Origin: Acanthaster planci
Lineage: Eukaryota; Echinodermata; Asteroidea; Valvatida; Acanthasteridae
Assembly (NCBI RefSeq): GCF_001949145.1
Contig: NW_019091402.1
Coordinates: forward strand, 757,727-821,726
Length of the DNA: 64,000 bases
Reading direction: 5' to 3'
In this document: positions 50,201 through 63,600 of the stretch, one piece after another
How the letters are laid out: each line of letters opens with the position of its first letter
Position numbering within the stretch: the stretch's first letter is position 1
Position numbers and translations under genes: made by a program
Notes under the pieces: generated by a model
Told to the model about the DNA's origin: nothing
The model's input: only the letters and a program-made list of their open reading frames with translations
Database searches by the model: none

Positions 50201-50779
50201 CAGTTATATTCAAATGAGCCATGATAAAAAACATTCTTTGCTCATCGTGCTACCAATTGTGTTACATGTATGGCACTGAAGGACCTGTGGAAAGAGCTGT
50301 GACTGGTTTGGTGATAGGCTCAGTTTGAACTCTATGGTGGCCCTGGAGGGACATAAATAATTCGCTACCGGTCGTAACGTTTTCACAACGTCGGGAATTT
50401 ATTTATGAGCAGTCATTAATATTTTTGCGAAGTCGTAAATTAAGTCACGTCCTTCTTAAACAATACACAAACCAGTCCCCCACAACAAACTCCCCAAAAC
50501 CAACCAACAAACGTACAAAAATTATGACAGATATTTTTAGACGAAAATCCCCAATCGCGCCCCCCCCGCACTAATACTAGGATAAACCACTCCTCAAAAG
50601 CACATCGACCATCATACCATACCAATTGTTCTTGTCTCGTGGTTCTGTGTCTCCGGATTCCATCGGTGAACGGCTCCATTGATGTAATCGATAAAGTACA
50701 GGCACTGGCTGTCGTCATCCCAGTGAGGTCCTTCGAGTAGGATGCCGCACCTCTCCAAAACCACGGACACTGATGTCAT
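47245..50779 (-). CDS. RGN-like: Regucalcin/SMP-30 family gluconolactonase, copy A, complete
   Basis: Five exons in transcript order: 50779-50623, 49975-49790, 49029-48814, 48338-48207, 47459-47245 (stop TAA). They total 906 nt, 301 aa; vertebrate regucalcin has 299. All four introns are phase 1. Seen: LLEGPHW with the metal-binding Glu, NHLNDGKCDSMGRFWAG, DISNGMCWSHDY with the metal-binding Asn, GFPDGMTMD with the catalytic Asp, TSCCFGGKNLDTLYVTT, and end SLFKVTGLGVKG. Known: these six-bladed beta-propellers bind Ca or Zn and hydrolyse sugar lactones. The start at 50779 matches the family; an in-frame ATG at 50866 exists, but a cag acceptor between them suggests an upstream noncoding exon. 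AATAAA (plus 47139-47144) is a likely poly(A) signal. Confidence 0.93.
48011..48079 (+). repeat. Two-copy 38-bp direct repeat
   Basis: gagtcggcgtacggataggg followed by ccaacctcgat occurs at 48011 and again at 48049. It is in the last intron of regucalcin copy A. Confidence 0.85.
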
Positions 50780-53700
50780 ATTCCGTCCTGAACCAAAGAC
50801 TCCAAGTTTAGAAAATAGTGCTCTGTACGTAGTTAGCGGCAACAGCAAAATGAAATAGGGTTGCACAAAATGAGGGTTTTTTTGGCCGTTTGCCGGTAAT
50901 TCCGATGATTTCGATGAACCACTCAGTTTTTTAGCATCATGCTAAAAACGGATATTGTATCCATATCTTCTGGACCTTCTTTCTCAGGAAGAATACTAAA
51001 AAAAGCAGTAAGGTTAAGGGACGCTGGCATGCTTGGGTGGAAACACATGTATATACCCCCCAAGGCACTAATCACCTGCTGAAATAAATCGAAATAGATA
51101 AAGTTGGGATGACCTTGCTGCATGGCTTACTCTCTCATGCGCAAGGCTGACTACCTGGTTATTGAACGGTCGACTTACATGTACAATGCCAACAATTCAC
51201 AACAGGCAGTGGAGAGTGTATAGTCTGTTAAACGGCAGATGCAATCAATTTGTTAAAGACCTTCAAAATGCACCTCTGTGTCCCAGATAACCGTATTTGC
51301 AACTTTTGTTTCACTGTTTCAAAGGGTATTTACTTGAACCGCCCTATTTTGGGTTTGTATGCTATTGATGGTCACCTATCATGGGTTTGCATGTCATTGA
51401 TGGTCAGCTATTTAGTTGATCACTGGGGTGTAATATTTAAGCATTATGGAGGAGAAAATAGACAAAATTCGTGGACGTAAGCGAGAGGGTCATCGTTGCA
51501 CACCAGTCATGCTAGCTTATGCGTGTTTGTATAGGGATACGACGGCTATGAACTCGACCTGTGGCGTAACCACGGGGGGGGGGGCACGTGCCCCCAAAAT
51601 TCCCAGTCCCCCTCCACTAAAAAAAATTACTGTCATCATCATCAAGAAATGACGGCGATCTATGGCTATCTTATTCGAATACTTTAATGAAATATACGGT
51701 TTCACCAAGCGTGTCCAGTTACCTGAGAAGGTCACAGGGAACTTGAAAACAGCCGGTGAAAAAATCGCGTGGTTTTTTTTTTTAATATTCTACCGCAGTC
51801 CGAATTTGCATATTAGAAAGATCGCCCACAATTAAATAGTCTTGTCCAAGGCGGGTTACGCGGTCGTTAAACCACGGCAGAGATCCAGGCCGTACGCACG
51901 CAAACCACGGCAAACGAGCTGCCACCCTAGTACGGTACAAACCGAACCACCGCAGGCACGTGTGCGTATACGTGTACAGTACATGTACATAACCCCACGT
52001 TCGTACGTGCGTGCGTCAGCTGTCCGTATCATGCATGCTGCCGAGGACCGGCCAGGACAAGGCACGCACGTGAGCATGCTGAGAGTGGGGCAACGTACTG
52101 GGAATCGGATGTCACTCGCAAAGCATAACGGCAAAGGCAAACCTGCTACGGTGAAGGGTATTGCGCAACACTCCGTGCAGTGTTTCCGCCACGCACGTGC
52201 CATGCCTAACGGCTACGGTTTTCAAAATCATTGCCCAACGCCTTCATCTAGGCTAACAATTAAATGGCAGATCTTGTGTACGTAACTTCTATGACTCGAA
52301 TTTTTCCCGGTCACTCGAGATATATTAAAGGCTCGAGCCTTTTTATTTACGCATTCGTACAGATATGCTATAACTTACCGAGATTGATCTGTGGATCTTT
52401 AGGCCAAGTATTCACACTCGGGTTGTGATCACAGCCAGGAGGTATAAATAATCAGATTGAGGTCCGTTACACCAGCGTGTCTATCTGCATGATCACACCA
52501 TGATCAGACAGTCAATGTTCAGGTTTCAGAGAGGGCCGTCACTGAAGCTTATCCGTCGGTATCGTGATCAGAGAGTCAATAGTGTTCAAATGTCCGATCC
52601 GCGCAGTTTCACTATCGGTTGATAGGTACAGAGGGAACTATAACGGTGGGCCTATAGTTCGTTCAACTTTGTGGCCACAGAGTAGGATTGGAATACATGT
52701 ACTCGACGGATTTGCTTTATTCATGCATGCAGCCTGAAGTTCATGCTGAGTTTTAATTTGACGGTCAGTACCTTTTTTGGCATAGGCTGGGGCACCACCA
52801 CGGTGCGAACATTTTCTTTGATTGCGCTGAAAGCAAGTAAATGGGCCACACTTGTATTTGTAAGTTGTACATTGCTGTGGGGGCGTGGACTCCCCATAGT
52901 ACATGTATGATGTACGCCACTTTCTGTTGAAAAGTATGCCACGTACGCTCGTACGTACACACGTACGTACACTCCTCTTTTTATATTTGTTGGGGGAAAC
53001 AATGCAGCTATTTTGATAGCTCCATGATAAAAGCACGGTCACAAATCACTCAGAAAGGGAGTATATCGCTGCAGTTTGTTGTTTTCAGCCTTTCTGGATC
53101 TGCCCCTCCCCGTCACACGGTCATAATATTGGGAAGTATTGAAAGACAGTGTCCATCGTATTTTCTTTTGAATTCTGGGATTTAAAGACTTAAAATCAGA
53201 TACTGTAAACTCGTTGTGCAAGAGCTCCCAAAAACATTCTCAAACTTGTTTGTCATTATAGGTTTTTTTTTTGGGGGGGGCGGGGGCAGGCCATGTATGG
53301 GTGGAGGTGTCGGCATGTTCAAAGGGGGTGAGGGGTAGTTTTTTGAGGGCGGGGGGGTCAGGGGATAGAGTTAGGGGGCGATTGCAGTATGATTGAATAT
53401 CACTCTTTGTGTTGAAAAAAAAGCGCCTCCTTATTCATTATATTCCAGTCGACATTGACTGCTACATAACGAAGACTGAGGTATTTTTCAAACTTTTTGA
53501 GGCCCCTCAAGATGACTCCCACAACATTTAATGCAAATAACCACCAAATAATCAATGTGACTGTCGTGACAAAAAAGGAAGACAAAAATAAAAGGGTCTG
53601 GCATTGTTCAAGCAAACATTTGATAGTTACTTTGATAGTACTCCATCAAAGATGAATCTGTCAGTCTTGGCAGTTCTGTACTGAAATTGTGTTTTTTATT

Positions 53701-55198
53701 TCATTTAAAAGAGACCAAAACTTAAGAAATTGCAATCGGGCTAGTCATAAAAATTAAACATCTATTCAAATACATACAAAATTTACAGATAGTCACACAA
53801 ATTATTATTATTTTTTTTAATTTATGTGATGTAAATATTCCTGGGTGCAGATGTTAATGCTGAAGTGACTGCGGAAATTAGTATCAACAACTAGTACTTA
53901 GTCTGATTACCATGTGGTAATTTTTAGTACCAGGCGTGATCCTCAGTCATGGATCCTTCGTAAGCCATTGCAAGGTTTAATTTTGGTAGGATGTTGCACG
54001 ATTTCAGGCACTGTTCATATGGGGTTTGAAGTTACTGTGCCCTCTTCAAGGACAGCTCATTAAAAAACCGGGCACCCTACTGAGTCCAAACACATGTACC
54101 TGAGTATCCTAAAAGCTACCAAACCCAAAAATTATAAGAGAAAAGCATTTCAGTTGCTGATTCTGTTAAACCAAAAAGTGCTCAATACTAATTTCGGGAC
54201 ACAAACGTGAAATCTACTTGGTTTTTGCTCTGATGGGAATGTACTGAATATTCGATCAAACACAAATCTGGCTATCTGGATAATCAAGTGACTGATCCCA
54301 CAAGTCTGCCACTTTGAACTGAAATTAAAGAAAGATTAACTTTGGAAACCTGCCAATAAAATGAGAGCAATAACATTAAAGTTCATTATAGATTTATGTC
54401 AATTTACGCTGATGAATAATTACAATTTGTGATTATAAACAAGGGAATACATATGTGCTAGGCCATCTTAAACGTTTGTTTCAGACTGGCTCAAAGGAAC
54501 GGATGCGACTAATTTAGTCCAAGTTGCAGGTTTGTTAGGTCTTAACCTAACATTTAAGACCAGCCAAGCACATAACATTCACATTCAAAATATCTTTTGA
54601 GTCAGAAAGTTTCAATTACAAATTTCCAACGATTTTGTTCAAGAATTTCACCTCATTTTTCAAAACACCCTTGCAGCCAAGTAATGGTATGTGCCTGTCA
54701 TAAGAAGCTGTAACCCGATCTCCTTATACGGATATTGACTTGCGCATAGCTGGTACTGTGTGAGGTGGAACAGGACGTAATGAGCCATGCCATACTTTTT
54801 CACTTGTTTAAAACCGGCCATGTGATGGGCTCTCGACAAACTGGAATGGCTTAGCTGTCTTAGGTATTTATGAATTAATACTGGCATGAGTCTGTGATTG
54901 TTACTTGTCAAAGAAAAATTAATACAATTGCGTCCTGTACATGGACAGCACCTAATCAATATCTTACAGTTTGCACATCTCTCATTTAAAACTGAGCACT
55001 TGAATGGATTTGAGGTAATTCGTAATCGGTGTCTCCAATATCTGCGAGGAATAAACATGCGATGATTTCATTGTCTCTAAAATGTGACCAAATGCTGAAA
55101 ATGGAACTTTCCCCAAATCAAATTTCAAAAATCAGAATTAAACGTTCATCGTTCAGCCTAGGTTGACAGTCAAAACTCAGAAGAATGTGAGCACAGAC
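50780..55198. other. Spacer between the two regucalcin genes
   Basis: No exons recognised. Contents: a CpG-rich block near 51840-52220 with frames open on both strands, tacgtacgtac-type alternating runs near 52930-52975, and G-rich runs at 51570-51600 and 53270-53370. The promoter of copy A should lie at the low end; tataaataat occurs at 52443. Confidence 0.45.
51842..52285. other. CpG-rich block with overlapping open frames
   Basis: Frames of 147 codons on plus and 115 on minus overlap. The base pattern is rich in cacg, gtacg and gcgtgcg. Neither product resembles a family I know, and composition alone can keep such frames open. It could be a CpG-rich promoter or a degraded repeat rather than a gene. 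Confidence 0.3.
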
Positions 55199-58100
55199 TT
55201 AATCTGCAAAGTCCATGCTGGCGAACCCTTTGACCCCTAACCCCGTGACCTTGAAGAGGGAACCGGCCAACGGCTGCTCGTTTCTGACAACCTCGTCGCT
55301 GATGCCCATACGAGAGCAGGTGACGTACAGCTCGTCCAAGTTGGGACCTCCAAAGCAACATGATGTGATGTTGGTGGCGGGGAACATGATGGTTTGAAGT
55401 TTCTCGCCTGAATCCGGAGGAAACATTCAAATAAAATCTGCGCATCTTCAAATTTCTGGCAACCAAAAGTTAATTGTTTACAGGTTCACACCACAAGTTA
55501 TTTGGATGGGCTGGTCCATTGCCTAGACAATGGTTGTGTGCATATCAGAGTGCGGGACAGCCAGGGAGCTTAATAAGTTAACAGGGCACTCCCTCTTCAT
55601 TTACCGTGCAGACAGGCTTTGATGCCTGAATTTCAAATTTATGCATTTTGAATTTATGCATGTATTTATAGCACATCAGGCATTTGCAAAGAATCCATTT
55701 CCTGACAATTATCTGCGTACATTATACATGTATGCACATGTTTGTCTTATTTATGTAAGGTAACAATTTATGTTCATTTACTGACTGTGTGATGAGGTTT
55801 TTTGCGTAATGGCTTTGCTGATGCATCAATTTAAATGTAAATGAAGATTTGCTTAATAGACGTACAAAATTTCGAGTTTTGCATAGGTTGTGCAAAAACA
55901 AGGATGCGCCCAGCAGGCATCACTTTGCACATCAGTCAGGGCTCTTGTAATTGTAGCTGTATTAGGACAGCTCAGGCGAAACGAGCTGGTTCACGCCCGA
56001 ATGCACATGGTGCCTCAGGTATTGTGAGGCAGTGGCAGCCTGGGGGATCAGTTACCGTAACAGATTGGCTTTGTGGACAGGGTTCGTTGTGCACTGTGAG
56101 GTTGGGGCTGCCTTTTTGGCTCTACGAAGGCCCCCAAATGCATTAACTGAAGCCTGCTGAACACTGTCGCATGGTTTTCTAAACCCATGGCATCTATCCA
56201 GTTTCTTTTCAACAGGAAGTAACACGTAATTTTGCCCTCAAGAGTTTAGAATAACAACAATAATATGGAATGATAATAATAATTTAGAATTTACAGTGTG
56301 CCCTTTCCAGCGAAGTGATCAAAGGCGCATTACACTAAAAAGTGTGTGTTTTAATAAGAAACACAACTATTTTTCATTTGGCCTTACGCTTTAATTATGC
56401 AAATATTGGTTGCCAGTTAGTTTACCAACTAGCAACGGAACGGAAAATCTGAATTTTAGCTAAAAAGCTGGCCAAGACGGAGGTTTTTGAATATGTTTTG
56501 GGTAGTTTGATGGATTACCTGTTTCTGGATTGTAGCGATTGACTCGTGACTTGCTGAAGCACGCAAGCCACAACATCCCCTGGTGGTCAATGCACATTCC
56601 GTCTGGCAAACCTTCCTCCTTGGGCACACTGACAACAGCTCGACGGTTACCTTCCAAGCAAGCAAATTAGAAAATGCAAACTACGTTGAACTGATGACGT
56701 TTTCACAAAACTTTGGTAAAATTCTTTTTACCAAATCCAGTACCATTATTTTCTCCTCTAAAATCCAACAACTTTTGAGGGCCAATATATAGAGGGGTAT
56801 TGTTGTGTTTTCATTCAGGATGAACCAAAAAACTGATTCCATTTTGTGAATTACCATCGACTGGTTTTCAGTCAGTAGGTATTGAATTCAATACTTTTGC
56901 TATCCGACTCCTTTTGAAAGTAACAGCTCCGCCCCTGAAACTGAGTAACTGTCAAACAAGGCCAGTAGTCCTGTCAGTGGCAACTGGTCAAGTAGTGGTC
57001 AGCTTCGCCTGGTATCCTGGCTATGTTTTCATTATGTAGGTTACCAGGCAAAATCGCACCAATTGACTTTCACTTACTTGTTTTCCCAGTTTCCAAGTCG
57101 TAATCGAACGCCTCGATAAGCCCCGTCAACGAGTCGATGTAGTACATAATCTTGTTGTCCAGGCTCCAGGCTATGCCGTTCGAGATGTCCAGGTCCTTGG
57201 CGTGCTTGGTGACCGACTTGTCCGAGTGCAAGCAGTAGAGGGAGCCCTGGCGACGACGCACTTCAGCCGGCCTCTCTTCTGGTCCCATCGTCCCTGTGCA
57301 AAGGATATCCAGTGAAGAAAAGTTACGTAAAGTATGCCGAAATGAATAATGACGAATCTATTTGGCAAAGATGTAGAATTTTGTGATGATAAATACACAG
57401 TGGTTTAGGTAGCATTTTTTCTTTAACCCCCCAATACACTAGTACAAACAAAATACCACTCAGGTTACTGTTTATTTATTATCCTCCTATGTAGCTGATT
57501 ATGGGAACAGATCTATGCACTAGATGTTTGGAGCTTGCATTTATAATCAGCACACATGCATTGAATTTTTAAAAAGCCAAGCCAACGATTTGTGAGGTTA
57601 AAGCAAATTTAATTCTCTTCAATAAAAAAATTGGTAAATTGGAGTCTCTTTACTTTGGAAAACAACAAAAAAAGTCCCTGGCAAATCTCCTCTCAAGAAT
57701 AGACACACCCCTACCACAATACTACACAAAATAGTTTGCATTCACGCAAATTAGGATTTAAAAAAAATTGCTGTTTGCTGACCAGCCCAAAATCTCCCTC
57801 TAGCGTCGCATTTGCCATCATTGAATCTGTTGTCCGGCTTATCTTCATCCACCTTTGTGATGGTGGTTAAGGCACCTGTCGACCAATCAAGGTAAGAGAA
57901 ACGGCACTTTCCAGCAAGGACTAATTTGCCCGATGCTGTTGTCACGATGGTTCCTGCATTCTCGCCTATTGGTCGGAAAAAAAAGATGTCGAATTTTTAA
58001 ATTAGGTAAGGAATCAATACTGATGCAGGCCAGTGTCCAAAAACGCCAAGTTACAAATTACAGTTACGGAATTTAAGAAAAGAGAGCAATTGCAGAATAC

Positions 58101-58733
58101 CCTGCCACTCTAAAAAACAACCCCTGGAATGACTGGTAGGCCCTGTTTTAGTAGCCCCCCAAAATTGATTTCGGATATGCCCTTTATTATTTAGTTTGGA
58201 AACCCAACTTGGAAAGAATCATTAGATGTTGAATGCTACATCCTGCCTCAGGCCTCCACTGTTACCATGGTTACCATCTCAATAAAGGTCAGACGTAAAA
58301 TTGCAAATGCTGAAAAGACTGAGAAAAAAATTCCAATTTTGTTAGGAAATAGGCCTACTACATAGGCTTACTACCGTGGTTGAAGAACCCTTCTTTTCAG
58401 GACCACTACAGCTGTACTCACAACAGAGACAACTCACAAGTCACACGGTGCTACCGTAAACCTTCCACTTACAATCGAATCCTCAAATCATGCTCAAGCC
58501 ATCATATATGCATACAGTGCACGGAGGACAGAGGTCATGCTTGGCCACACAATGCGCTCACCTACATCGACCTTTTCGTGCCTGTCGTCCGCGGGGCGAT
58601 AGCGGTGCACTGCGTTGCCGTAAATATCAACAAAATACAGGGTCTGGCTAGCCGCGTGCCAGTGCGGTCCCTCCAGCAGCTGCCCGCAGTTCTTGACCAC
58701 TACTTCAATCTTAACTTGCTCTGGACTCGCCAT
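55199..58733 (-). CDS. RGN-like: Regucalcin/SMP-30 family gluconolactonase, copy B, complete
   Basis: Five exons in transcript order: 58733-58562, 57965-57783, 57293-57078, 56650-56519, 55407-55199 (stop TAA). They total 912 nt, 303 aa. Introns sit at the same places and phases as in copy A, and exons 3 and 4 have equal lengths, so the pair arose by tandem duplication. Seen: LLEGPHW, NRFNDGKCDARGRFWAG, DISNGIAWSLDNKIMYYIDS, GLPDGMCID and end SLFKVTGLGVKGFASMDFAD. The metal and catalytic residues (Glu, two Asn, Asp) are kept, so it should be active. FDYDLETGKTSNRR follows vertebrate regucalcin more closely than copy A does, so B may be the more conserved copy. Confidence 0.93.
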
Positions 58734-60687
58734 GATTATGACGATATTTCTGGCCGCCTACTAATCCCACAGCCTACACAGCTAACTGGCTGTGATTTTA
58801 CAAGTGGAAATCCGGAAGCCGTGGGTTTGCATTGTGAATTCGAGGTACAAGGGGGCGTATGCTCAAGGTAGACTTGTATCAGTCGTGCATCATCTTGGAA
58901 AAACACGGGTCAGACGGCGGGCCAAACTAGCAGGGTGAAATTCCTTCATATTTGCTTTGCTGTGAATCGAATATTTTTCTGTTGTTTATTCGTTGCCTAT
59001 ATTATCCATATACCATGCAACAGATCCAGATCGCGTCGCATCGTTGGCCAAATTAATGGGCCAAATAAACATAGAGCTTGGTACACGTCACTGGTATGAA
59101 TATTCATAGCATTGGGCTCAAAACTTTCTGTATCGGAGTACTGATCGGGTGCGGCATTGCGTAACAATTAAAAACCACTTTTGAGAGCTGTATTAAAACC
59201 TAAAGATGACAAAAAGCAAACTTACTCGTAACAGAGCATTACAATCCTTCAAAAGTTGTTTGAAGACAATTCAGATTTTGAAAAGCACGAAAACCTGCAT
59301 GTTTCAACTTCTGGAAGCCTGCTCTAATAGTTGAGTTAATGTGAGATCACACATAAAAGACATAGTTCTTCACGTACACTGAAACCATATGATTTTGCTA
59401 AAGCTTTATTTCTCAGATATGTGTAAAATATACATGTATACTACCACAACTGTACTCATTTTTAAAGATTTATAATGATATATATTTCAATGTAACCATT
59501 TTTCTTTCACCCTCATTAAGTTAAAATTGAGACCAAATCATCATACAAACAGTTCAATTGCTCTATACCATAGTCGTGACTTATTAAACTGTAAATAAAT
59601 GATGTTTTTGTCAGATGAACCTGAAGGTAAGACACATCTGTTTTTTGCAGGAGTCACTTTGACCAAATTTCTGAAACTCCGATTACACATATATTAATGC
59701 TAGGCACCCTGAAAAGGCAGAGCTTTCAAGTCACTTCACAAATCTCTCATCAGATATTGAAAACTTTCTTTGGACAAAACACATACATTCAACTTCTGAT
59801 AAATGCCCCCTCCAGCTTCAAAGTCATTAATTACATTACCATGACTATAACATCAAATTCGAACCAATCAGTTTAAAAAAAATCTGGCAAGCTACGGTGT
59901 CAAGTTCTATGATCTCTACACAAGCAACCAGGAATCATAATGGTATAAGGCCGACCTGAGCCAAACTGATATTTAGCTTGGCTCCAAGTTTTATTTTTAT
60001 ATGATTTATGTAACATTTACTAACACAATTCCAGGTTCTTCAGAAGTACCCATGATGTCATGAGGAGGGTCAAAGGGCGCAACTCCCCAACAAAAAAGTT
60101 TTAAAAAAAAAAGAAGAAAAGTTTTAAAAAAAAAAGGAAATGAGAAAAAAGAGAGCCCAAAGATGATGAAAAACATCAATTTGCTTGAACAAAAAAACCC
60201 CTCAAAACTGTCCCCCTCATGCAGTTGTGGCTTTGTCTTTTAATTGACAAGTACTCTGAAACCCCTCCCCCCTTAGCAGAAATCCTCCCCTGGAAAATAT
60301 AGGTGCCCCCGGAAAAAAATCCTGGTGATGCCCATGAAGCCACACCCCATCTATATGAAGTATAACAAAGACACTCGTTTATTGTTCAACCATTATTACC
60401 ATTAAAAGTACTTTAAGGGTGAAAAACAGTGGAAAACACTTCTGAGGTAACAGAGTACAACCAATCATGCAGTTCCCCAAAGAACATATACGCTGATAGT
60501 TACATTGGCAAAAATTAATATCAGATTTAAGACATGTTTATTCACTAAAATTTGCTGCAAAAAAGGCCACCAAATACGCCAATAGTAATTTCAACTTAAT
60601 TTTAATCCTTAATTTTAGGATTTCACTTATTTGATCCGGTTTACTTCAACTGCAACATTTGCATAAATCTGCATATCTTCATGGCGA
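58734..60687. other. Spacer between CHD1L and regucalcin copy B
   Basis: No gene recognised. It should hold the promoter of regucalcin copy B at its low end. A minus-strand AATAAA (plus 60537-60542), 146 bp past the CHD1L stop, is a likely CHD1L poly(A) signal. A-rich runs lie near 60090-60140. Confidence 0.45.
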
Positions 60688-63600
60688 CTACATCCGGTAG
60701 TTGTCTACGCTGACATGGCTCTGTTTGGCTATGCAGTCCTGTAACCATCTGGCGGACACGATGACTGCATCTGAATTCTCGGCTTTCATGTCCATCAAAG
60801 CCTGGGCCTGAAATATTCAAAACACGTATACTATTTACTCACATTTTGTCAAGGGACAAAATTATCAGAGTCAAGGCACAAGGCTAAGATTGCAGCTGTC
60901 GGTTGCAATTCTCCAGGACTATTTAAAATATGACAATCTCCTATTAAACGCCATTTGCACAGGTAAGTTGTTTGGTATTATGACTTGGAGACTGCCATAG
61001 CAACTATTTTAGACTGAAAAAGACAGCCTGCAAATTAATCCTTCCGCTGCCACATCAAAAGCGGCCCATCGAAAGTAATCTTTGCACGTTTTGATATTCT
61101 TGACTTTTCCGTAACTTTTTTCTAACCAATTTCACAAGACTTTTCTAAGACTTTCTCGGACAACTTTTTTCCTACAATTTTCAGGATATTCCATAGCCGA
61201 GAGAACCCTAATTAAGTTACTAGCTAGCTTCGCAGTTCACCAGCAAATCAGGCAGACAGCCAGAACCAAGACAGGCAGTTAGAAGTAACATGATGTCTTA
61301 AACATGTCTGTACCTCTGCTGTCTCCTCGTCAGCTATGATGTGAGTTGTTTGATCACTGACAGTCTCCGAGACGTCGCCATCATACGTGAACCAATGTTA
61401 AGGGCATCGCAAAGAAGAAAACAGTTACGGAAAACAATGGTCATCCCCAACCAGGCAGAAAAATGCTGGTGTTGTAGTCCAATTATTCTCAAAATCTTCA
61501 AGAGTAGTACTCAAACTGTTTCCCACATAGTCGTAAGTCTTTGCATGCACCGTAGTCCTTTGTCATTTACCTCGTGTTAGCCTTGAAAGTAATGGTAAAA
61601 GTACCTGAAGTACTAGAGATAATGAATAATACTTGCAACATATTTGTAGAATACCCTACTTCAACACTGCACAAAGGATATGCCACAATGTAACGGGTCA
61701 ACTTCTTCACTTCGCTCTCGGCAAGGTCGCAGAAGGTCACCGTCACCCCTCGCAGGAAACTCGGAAGCCCACCCGCGTCGCTCTGGTCACACCCCGATAC
61801 ATCAAGGGTAGAGGGCGAGGCCGTTGACGTCGAAGGCACAGATGTATCGCTGGAGGGAGTTGAGGAGTGGGGTTTGTGGCGGGGCACTTGGGGACTGGTT
61901 GAGGGACGCTTGGAACGGTGTCTTGGGAAATAGTAGCTGTGAGTTTGTGGCTAAGGATGGCTATCTGACGAGCTAGAAACATTTTACATCACAACGGACA
62001 TAAAGTAATTGATCATTCTCTCATTCAGGTCTTCATCGTCACAGCAAACTACCCTTCAATATTCATTGTTGCTTCATTCTGTCATTTCAATCTCTCGAGT
62101 CTGGAGTAGCTCTGAAGACAGAATAGCTGATTCCAGAATAGATATACAAGTAGTGTTTATTTGATTTGGTATTCTTCTTTTGGTCTTGATGTTATGGTAG
62201 ATAATGACGTTTTAAAAGTGTCCAGTATTATCATTATTGCAGCAACCTGTTAGAGTATAGCAGTGATGGATACCAGGCAAAAGTCTCATGCAAGGCCTGG
62301 ATCCTAACAGTGATGGATGCCAGGCAAAAGTCTCATGCAAGGCCTGGATCCTAGCAGTGATGGATACCAGGCAAAAGTCTCATGCAAGGCCTGGATCCTA
62401 ACAGTGATGGATACCAGGCAAAAGTCTCATGCAAGGGCTGGATCCTAACAGTGATGGATACCAGGCAAAAGTCTCATGCAAGGCCTGGATCCTAGCAGTG
62501 ATGGATACCAGGCAAAAGTCTCATGCAAGGGCTGGATCCTAACAGTGATGGATACCAGGCAAAAGTCTCATGCAAGGCCTGGATCCATTCATTGATATGT
62601 GAATTCAATAAAAGTCAAACAAAAGTCAGACAAGTTCAACAATGGCAATGAGAAGCTACGGATTAATTAAATGACTTGCAAGTTGATGGTTACTCGCTTA
62701 AAGAAGTTTCACAGCATCCGGACATTCTAGAAAATAAAGACTCCTCAATACTTGTAGACGGCATTGAGTTATACAGTTGTACTTCAACTTGACTCATTAA
62801 CTCACAAGGATACATGTATGTGGAAATGCCTTTTGACGCCAGTAGCTTATGAATAAGTTTCTCCGTGCCATACCAGTTGAAACCAGGCGTGGCGTAGCCA
62901 ATGCGTGGCAAGTGGACGCTCGCTACGAGAGATCAGAAATAGTTCCAACATGTAGATTAGACCTCGACGACAATATTTACGCAAAATTAAGATACTAAGG
63001 TCAAATCTGAGGCCAACTCTTTTTTCATTCGGTTCCGACGGTGGGAATATTTGAGACTGATTCTGAAGGTTGAGATGAAGCCACAGCCAAAAAGGAAGCC
63101 AGGATTTGAATAACGGCTTCAGACAGACACTGCTGCAGTGAAGACTAACCGTTGCGCTCTTTTGCTGCCTTGTACACCCGCTGAAGACCTTGGTTGAGGG
63201 CATACATCTTGATTCCAGACAGGTTGTTGCGTTTGTCTCTATGCTGAGCTATAATAAGAGCAACCTAAACCCAAAAAAACCAAAATTAACGTCTGAACAA
63301 AACAAGGCCTACAAACTGTAAGATTTTAATTCTGAAATTCTAAAATGAACTTCACAATAGTGAAATTTGCAACATTCATTAGTTCACAGAAACTTACTTA
63401 AAATGTGAGAATTTGAATATTTAACAACGTAGCAAATAACTACACAAACATGAATCTTGTGGCTAAGATATCTGGAGGCAAAGTATTACTGCTGTTAGAA
63501 AGGAAGTTAGAACGCAGGAAGGATATATGCCCATTCCAGAATAGGTCTTCATTCTCAACTGGGCTAATAGTTACCATATCATTTCCCTTGCTACGGCTCA

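Noticed and set aside
50780-50866. In-frame upstream ATG of regucalcin copy A, giving a hydrophobic N-terminal extension
   Set aside because: A cag acceptor lies between it and the family-typical start; regucalcins are cytosolic and start near MxSI.
51842-52285. 147-codon plus frame and 115-codon minus frame
   Set aside because: They overlap, match no known family, and sit in CpG-rich repetitive sequence; listed only as a composition feature.
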